A DNA stretch of 40,347 nucleotides from Beroe ovata. Lineage: Eukaryota; Ctenophora; Nuda; Beroida; Beroidae. This document shows positions 34,056 through 40,347 of the stretch, piece by piece. Made by a program: the position numbers and the translations under genes. Location of the stretch: positions 68,567-108,913 of the forward strand of contig CAMPET010000104.1 of assembly GCA_946803715.1 (NCBI GenBank), given 5' to 3'. Every line of letters begins with the position of its first letter. The stretch's first letter is position 1. A model generated the notes under the pieces. It ran no database searches, was not told where the DNA came from, and worked only from the letters and a program-made list of their open reading frames with translations.

Positions 34056-34340
34056 CGCCGATGGTAAAAAAGACAAACAATCCAATTCCATTATAGGTTA
34101 TATAACCTTCTTGATAAAATCATAATCAAGTAATTCTTTAAAATTAATTGTTGCCATTTCAGATTATGTTTATTGAAAAAATATTTCATATACATAAACA
34201 CCACGGTTTTCAGTTCATATATGCAACGGTGGTTATGTTATTCATTTAATTTACTTATTGTATATTCTCAAACTTCTGAGCTTAATTCAATAATTATTTG
34301 ACGAATCAGAATCTGAAACTAGTCATGTCTCAATCTTAAA

Positions 34341-34549
34341 TCTCCATGTGTATGTGGTACCATAGTCGAAAGTATCTTGAATGGTATAACATGTGTTAAT
34401 TGTAACCGCAAGTATCACATTGATTGTATGAAGCTCACAGGACTCTCTGCAGAGCTTATCAGATTGATAGAGAATTGGTGGTGTTTTAGTTGCCTCAGTT
34501 TCGAATATAGTTCTGAACTGAATCCCTCCCAGAGGTCAATGCGCCGCAT
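34341..34549 (+). pseudogene. PHD-finger coding fragment, cut by a single N
   Basis: One open frame shows zinc-ligand spacing of a PHD finger: CVC, then CVNCNRKYHIDC, an LTGLS segment and WWCFSC. The frame stays open to the N at 34550 and closes upstream with a stop near 34315. Single PHD fingers with this WWCFSC style are common in retrotransposon ORFs and also in host chromatin readers. No reverse transcriptase or other domain is nearby. Because the N may hide a contig join, its position directly before the WIP exon may be false. The first ligand pair is C-x-C rather than C-x2-C, hinting at decay. Confidence 0.5.
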
Positions 34550-34553
34550 NTAG

Positions 34554-37176
34554 GAGGAGGCGGTGGAGGAGCTAATGCAAGGAATGCTCTATTGGATTCT
34601 ATTCATGGTGGGGCTAAGTTGAAGAAGGTACAAACAAATGACAGGAGTTCACCTCAAGTTGGAGGTAAGTTGCTGTATAGACATGATTCATACAATTTGT
34701 GTGTAGTTTGCAGTAATATTCTATTTCAATTTCCTCAGGAGTGAAGCCATCAGGTGGTGGTGCTGGAGTTAGTGGTAGTGGAAACGGAGGAAGATCATCA
34801 ACTGGTAGTGGAGGCAGTATAGGTGGTGGAATGGGTGGTCTTGGAGGACTCTTTGCTGGTGGTATGCCCCAGCTCAGGCCAGCTGGCCAAAGAGGTAGAC
34901 GAGACTCACTTGCTTGGCACTTACCTATTATATAAACCTTGTGCTTGCTCCTATGTGAAAATTTCAAATGACATACACTCTATTATCAGGAGCTCCAAGA
35001 ACTGGTGGAGCAATGAAACCACCTGGACCAAGAAAACCATCTGAACCTAGTCCCACTCCACCTCCTCCCTCAAATCACAGTGGAAGCCCTCAGTTTTCAT
35101 CAAATCAGTACAGTGGCCCTCCCCCACCTCCAGCAAATCAAAGAAGCGGTCCCCCACCCACTAGTCAGCGTTCAGGCCCACCCCCGCCCCCACCCAGCCA
35201 ACGCAGTAGTTCTACTGATCAGCCCAGAGGAGGGCCTCCTCCCCCACCAAACAGTCGGGCTGGACCACCCCCTCCCCCTCACAGAGGTGGTCCGCCTCCA
35301 CCTCCCAATCAAAGGACTGCTTCCCCGGTGATGCCTCACCGGAACAGTAATCCTCCCCCTCTATCCAGTCGGACCAGTATGCCTCCCCCGCCACCCCCAA
35401 TGGAAAGATCAGGGTCTTTTTCTTCTCAAGGTGGCAGGAGTGCCCCGGCACCTCCTGGTCGTGGCGGAGGTAACATGCCTCCCCCTCCTCCCCCTTCCAG
35501 AGCTCAGGTACCAGACTCACCACCGCCACATGATCCATCACCTCACTCAAACTCACTGTATTCACCCTCCCCTATAGAATCTGAATCACTTGAACCTGAC
35601 CCTGCCGATCCATATACCCAAGTGAGGAAGAATTTCAAGAAAATAGTCCCTCATGAGCGGACTTCTCATGAAGCCCACAACGCCACATCTCCCTTGTCTC
35701 CATCACAGTTCAGAAGCGCTCTCAAACCGTCTCCGACAACTTCTCCCCGCACTCCCCAATCTGAATCTAGCCCAGCAGATCCATATTCTGAAGTCAGGCA
35801 GACTTTCAAAAAGGTTGTCCCAAAGGAGAGGACTTCTCCTGAAGGGCAAAACACCACTTCATTTCCGACATCTCCATCTCAGTTGAGAAAAACATCCCCG
35901 TCCTATCCAAACTCTCCAGCTAGTCACCAGCAGTCATCACCATCTCGAAACTTCACTCCTACACGTTCAGCACCCCCTCCCCCAGTCCTGACGTCACGGT
36001 CACCTCAAGCCAACTCACCTTCCCATTACTCACCACATCCTGCTCAGGTAAGTTCACTTGAACCTAACTCATATCTTACAGTGAGAAAGTCTCTCAAGAA
36101 AATAGTCCCTAATGAGTCACAAGAAGCAGCTCCATACATCCAAGTCAAAAAGTCTTTGAACAAAATAATCCCTAATGAGCAGAGTCCTCCTCAAGTCATA
36201 GACGAAACTTCATCACCAGTGTCTCCAATACCGTTGAGAAGCACACTTAAAGCTACCCCACCCCCATCTCCCCCCAATATCTTGCCCGAATCTGATCAAG
36301 CTGAGACATACATCCAAGTTAGGAAGTCTTTCAACAAAATAGTCCCTCATGAGCGGAGCCCTCCTAAATTACAAGACGCCACTTCATTCCCAGTGTCTCC
36401 CATACAGTCCCTCAAACCTACTCCAGCCTCTAGTCCCCCCACTGTATTAGCTGAATCTGATCAAGCTGAGACATATATCCAAGTCAGGAAGTCTTTCAAC
36501 AAGATAGTCCCTCATGAGCGGACCTCTCATGAAACTCAAAACGCAACTCCATTACCCACGTCTCCATCTCAGGCGAAACGAACGCTCAAATCGAACACTC
36601 AAATCGACACTCAATGTCTGCACACCTCTGCAAGTGGCCAGGAAACACCAAGATCACTAAACCTCACTCCAGTTCGCTCAGCACCCCCTCCCCCAGTGCC
36701 CGTTTCAAAGAATTTTGTTCCCGCCAGATCGGCACCCCCGCCACCCAGCATCTCACCGCCCCCGCCCCCGCCCCCTCACGATCACTATGGGGAGTCGTAC
36801 GAGTATGATCAGTCCTATGCCCCACCATATTATCACGATGAACCGTACATTGAACAATCACATGATCCATCATCACCACACAACTCATATCAAAACCTGG
36901 TAATAGTCCGAAATATGATAACAGTCGTGAATGTATGAAAATGACGAGATGTAGACTTGTTCAAAACTGTGACATTTTCAGGGAAACAGCAACGGACTCC
37001 CTCCTCCCCCTCCCCCACAAAGTGACAGGTTTGAGAACTCAATCGAATTCTTATCCTTTTTCATTCATGACCCTTTTGAGTTGTCTGCTCTTAGTTTTGT
37101 GAACTTTGAGTGTTGATGTACTATACTACTGTCTTCGGAGTGTGGCTGTTTTTAGTATGTGTGTGTGTGTGTGTTT

Positions 37177-37209
<33 letters not shown>

Positions 37210-39609
37210 GGTCGTTGTGTTGTTGTCACACGGAGACTAATGCCTCCGCTAGACCCACTTTGGACCCCCTCTCTTTCTCTGTGGAAGACACCAGTCCCAT
37301 GCTGAGCCCATCTAAGCCTGCTCGTGCAGCGCCTCCCTCCCCCGCTGGTAGTGGTCGATCACCCTCCGTAGGGAGACGATCACCTTCTCAAGGTGGCATG
37401 TCACCTGTCATGACACCCAAGCGTGAGGCTCCGGGGTCACCTAGAAACCGGTCATCCAGGGGTTCTCAGTACCTGGCTACCTCTCCGATGTCGGATGTGT
37501 GAGTTGGGGAGCGACTTTGTGTTGCATAGCAACAGTTGTTGTTAACAACCTGATTATATGTTGCTAGGATAGGCAACATTATGATTTCGTGAGGGTATTA
37601 TAGCAACATCAAGAGTATGTTTGTATCGTTTGTAAAGTTGTAATAAAGTGTGCTACACTAATTAATCAATGTTTGTTAATTACACAATTGTTACATCCGT
37701 TTTGTGATACATTGGCAGTATAAACTTCTCTCACTTATCACCTCTCGTAATCCAAGTGATCCAGTCACTTGATGATATCAAATGACTTGTGTATCACTTC
37801 CCTAACAACGCTAGGGAGTCCCCAATCCTGTGTTATGAACGCAGTCCAGCATTCCAGAGACGTAGTTCCAAACGGAAGTGAGTGTCAATGTGAGAAATTA
37901 TGTGCATCCCAGTGAGTGTGTGTGTGTGGAACAAGATAAACCGGGTATTAATTATACCTTATTTGGTATAAATAGTGTGATAAGTGAGTGTTACCAGCAC
38001 AAATCCATGGACTCGAGCCATTGTAACTCATGTACAACAAGAGTCGATGTTTCGCATCTCCAATCAATCTCTTCTTCAACTTGATTATAACTTGTTGCAT
38101 GTTTCGGGATTGGTGTAGCATACCACGTGACTCAAATCACTACACGTGTTTCATAGTATGATGAAATTTATACCACGTGACTCATATCATCATATCACGT
38201 GACTCATACCACGTGATTCAAATCACTGCACGTGTTTCATACCACGTGACTCATGTCAACGTGAGATTGGCCACTGCCCCTTCATGCTGTGCCAATTTGT
38301 TGAGGGTCTCAGACGGTTAGACCTTAGTTAGTGGTTACTATAACCACCGGTTGACTGTTGACCTAGATTACAGACGCGTAGATTTAAGATTCTATTTCTT
38401 CATCTTCATCATCATATTTTGGTAACATATTATCTCTTATGCCAAAACTCCTTCACATATCCAGGTAAAATGTTGGACCGTGTTCTTCTGTAATATTGAT
38501 TTTCTCGGAGTATGATTATTGAAGCATCACGATGTTCATTGTTCATTGTTGTGATGATTATGTTGTTCAAAAATTCATGTTCATTGTGTGTTGTGAATAT
38601 CGAACACTTTCTTACGCTTTCTACTTTTGCCAAAATCTATCATCCTACTCTTAAGTTTTCACCTCTTCCCCGATCCATCATCCTTCTCTTAAACCGCTGA
38701 CACATGAACGCTGACAAATAGCAAGTTCATTATCCAATTACTGTGATGTCATCATATTACTTTATGCTATGACTTTGGTCAAGACAGAGTGGTTATGTGC
38801 CTAGCCTGGCGAACACGGTGGAGATCCTTGCTGTACGGCATGTTAAACAAGGAATCGAAACCGTGGGGTTCCGTACAGACCGCTCTGTCACAGAAGTTGA
38901 TAGCCTAATCACACATTCATGATACGTGGCTGTCATTTTCCTTCAGTAGTTTGCCATCAACGGTATGGAATCACCAATAGCATAACCAGTGATATTTCAT
39001 TCACCAATATAATACAAACAATCCCAAACCTTTGACCTCTCTTTCGATCGAAATACGCACAACCCCCTTTTTCCTGACCCCTCCAAAGGAGCCTCTGGAG
39101 TCAAAAACTGGGAAAACTAGGGAAACTTTCTCTAGAATTCCCCAATCCTCACTTCCTCTAAATTATTCCCACCTCACTCCCCATTTCTCCGCAGGGCCCC
39201 TGCTCCCCCTCCCCCGAGCATTGACCCACCCCCGCCCCCGAGAAGAGGGCCCAGTGGACAAGCTGGGGGTCACCGGAACTCAATGAATGTAAGTTAGGAG
39301 TTGGGGGAAGATGTAGCAATGTCACTCTTTAATCTGAATTGTTTGGTTTATTCTTGCGAACTGATGTCACGAGTTACTTCCTTCCCATCAACTTTCCCCA
39401 TAAGTACAACGATTTGAATATTATATATACACACCTGCCCTTTTCTCCTAATCTGCCCTTTTCTCCTCACTGCCCTTTTCTCCTCATCTGCCCTTTGCTC
39501 CACTATGATCCTCGCTCTTATCCCCACTTATCCTCACTTATCCTCACTTACTAATCCTCTTTTCCTCAGGGCATGCCTCCTCCCCCTCCCCCTCCTTCAA
39601 TGAGTAACG
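34554..39609 (+). CDS. WIP/verprolin-family actin regulator with six WASP-binding-like repeats (both ends incomplete)
   Basis: Binds actin through a WH2 domain and probably WASP/N-WASP. Exons: 34554-34664, 34739-34894, 34990-36899, 36982-37028, 37253-37498, 39195-39288, 39570-39609; phases agree and the last donor leads out of the window. Exon 1 here has Gly-rich sequence then the WH2 core RNALLDSIHGGAKLKKV and NDRSSP. Exon 2 is Gly/Ser-rich and ends GGLFAGGMPQLRPAG, diagnostic for WIP. The 636-codon exon begins with polyproline runs (profilin/SH3 sites), then six copies of a Y-x-x-V-R/K-K-S-F/L-x-K-I-V-P-x-E motif and three RSAPPPP motifs. Later exons add Ser/Pro-rich and PPPPPP segments. 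TGA at 37500 is not the end: GTGAGT at 37499 is a strong donor and the phase joins 39195. The N-terminal polyproline start is missing, probably near the N at 34550. Confidence 0.92.
35610..36521 (+). repeat. Six coding repeats of YxxVRKSxxKIVPxER
   Basis: Motif copies at about 35610-35660, 35781-35831, 36071-36117, 36132-36182, 36306-36356 and 36471-36521. Consensus YIQVRKSFNKIVPHER; the last two are identical in that core. An acidic or Asp/Glu-Pro lead (DPADP, ESDQAET) and a Ser/Thr-Pro tail surround most copies. Copies 3 and 4 are only about 60 bases apart; the others are 115-175 apart. Confidence 0.9.
37158..37210. repeat. (GT)n microsatellite
   Basis: GT dinucleotide run in the short intron before the exon at 37253; it lies just upstream of the branch-point-like CTAAT at about 37237. 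Confidence 0.9.
38124..38248. promoter_or_regulatory. Array of seven CACGTG E-boxes
   Basis: CACGTG at 38124, 38143, 38174, 38196, 38210, 38229 and 38243. Most are embedded in ACCACGTGACTCA, and one reads TCACGTGAC. It lies inside the 1.7-kb WIP-like intron (37499-39194). The regular surroundings show it grew by local duplication, but every copy keeps the palindromic core, which is the binding site of bHLH-zip factors such as USF, MYC/MAX or TFE. Confidence 0.55.
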
Positions 39610-40347
39610 GTGAGCAATACTTACCGCATTTTCCTCTTGTTATTCATTTCAGTTTACGAATTATCACGTTTGAACCTGGTTTCATTCTGGGACATAATAG
39701 GATATTATCTTTAGTCCCATCTTTCGAAATGACATTCGATTTTAGTATAATGAAGTATCTCCATTCACAGAAATATTGGAATATCAGAAGACAGAATAAA
39801 AACATCATGATATGTTATAATACTTATGCTCGAGCGTCGTATGCATGCATTCTCATATTACCACCGAAATACTACTATTATCACTCGACAGTCGAGTGAT
39901 AATATATAATGTATTCAAGTCGAGTCTCGACTTGAATATTGTGGTTGAGTATAACAAATGGGCGAGTTTATAAATGTGATGTATCAGCTACCTTAACAAC
40001 CCCTGTACGTACGGGCAAGTTTGCTAGTACTTTTGCGCAGCTTTTTAAGCCAAATCCTACAAAAAAGTACTAGCCAACGTGCATGCACTTTTTGAAAGAA
40101 TACGAAATTGTACAGGCCACATTGTACACGAAATTGTACACGTTCAATGTACATGTTACACTTGTGACTTGACACCCCATAACTAATATTGCATATCTTG
40201 AGTACATGGCAAAGTTTGACATTAGAGGTATGTCCGCTTCCTTTTCTCCATTGTTTATCGTTTGTGTGTGTAATATGACACCATTTACACATTATAGCAC
40301 ACACGGCACATCTATTGATACCCTTCACACACACACACACACACACA
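39610..40347. other. Intron of the WIP-like gene running out of the window
   Basis: Starts at donor GTGAGC (39610). Holds the double palindrome and ends in a (CA)n run (about 40325-40347). No further exon was found. Confidence 0.6.
39876..39938. repeat. Two adjacent near-perfect palindromes
   Basis: TATTATCACTCGAC-A-GTCGAGTGATAATA (39876-39904) and TATTCAAGTCGAG-T-CTCGACTTGAATA (39912-39938). Each has 13-14-bp arms around one unpaired base. They share the CTCGAC/GTCGAG core at the symmetry centre but differ outside it. Located in the last intron of the window. Confidence 0.9.

Larger units (their letters stand above)
32983..34330. other. Intergenic interval between FNDC3 and the WIP-like gene
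   Basis: Up to about 33630 it is AT-rich and plausibly the FNDC3 3' untranslated region, though no canonical AATAAA was found close to the stop. From 33640 it turns GC-rich with foldbacks (AAGCCGCTTCGCGGCTT near 33818), an inverted pair of ATTTGCAT octamers and dispersed repeat copy C. No exon is supported. Confidence 0.5.

Noticed and set aside
35212-35565. Minus-strand and alternative-frame open reading through the WIP proline-rich exon
   Set aside because: Proline codons (CCN) read on the other strand give stop-poor Gly/Trp/Arg frames; these are shadows of the real exon.

Overview
The window is eukaryotic and almost certainly animal. Coding exons are short, bounded by GT...AG introns with matching phases, and the three best-defined genes belong to animal families: a TGF-beta-type ligand, FNDC3 (nine fibronectin III domains plus a C-terminal membrane anchor) and a WIP/verprolin actin regulator. 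The species cannot be fixed from the sequence. An invertebrate with high heterozygosity and many small repeats fits best; a sponge or other non-bilaterian is possible but unproven.

Layout on the + strand. 86-4362: seven-exon TGF-beta-like ligand (propeptide and cystine-knot domain). 4363-8590: mostly non-coding, with a 114-bp foldback element and scattered exon-like pieces, two of which weakly suggest a Mab21/cGAS-like nucleotidyltransferase relic. 8698-10009, minus strand: a two-exon gene of unknown function. 11636-12494: a small three-exon gene for a basic Ser/Thr/Gln-rich protein, head-to-head with the previous gene. 12495-20860: a repeat-rich interval with a 549-N gap, GC-rich foldbacks, a pre-miRNA-like hairpin at 14414-14495, an approximately 1.5-kb minisatellite and an (AGAAT)n array. 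20864-32982: the FNDC3 gene, 23 coding exons when one copy of a duplicated three-exon block is counted. 34341-34549: a PHD-finger fragment against a single N. 34554-39609, continuing beyond the window: a WIP/verprolin gene.

Two points matter most. First, the WIP-like protein carries six copies of a motif with consensus YIQVRKSFNKIVPHER. It resembles the C-terminal WASP-binding segment of vertebrate WIP (YVQTTKSYPSKLARNE), which suggests a multivalent WASP-recruiting scaffold. Second, the FNDC3 exon duplication and two other tandem duplications each have a single N exactly at the junction. For FNDC3 all 16 coding differences between copies are synonymous, and splicing both copies in series would break the frame. 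These look like uncollapsed alleles joined by the assembler rather than biology.

The genes show no shared pathway: a secreted signal, a membrane-anchored FN3 protein and an actin regulator lie side by side as ordinary animal genes. Exon boundaries were worked out by hand from splice consensus, phase and family resemblance; no transcript data were available.
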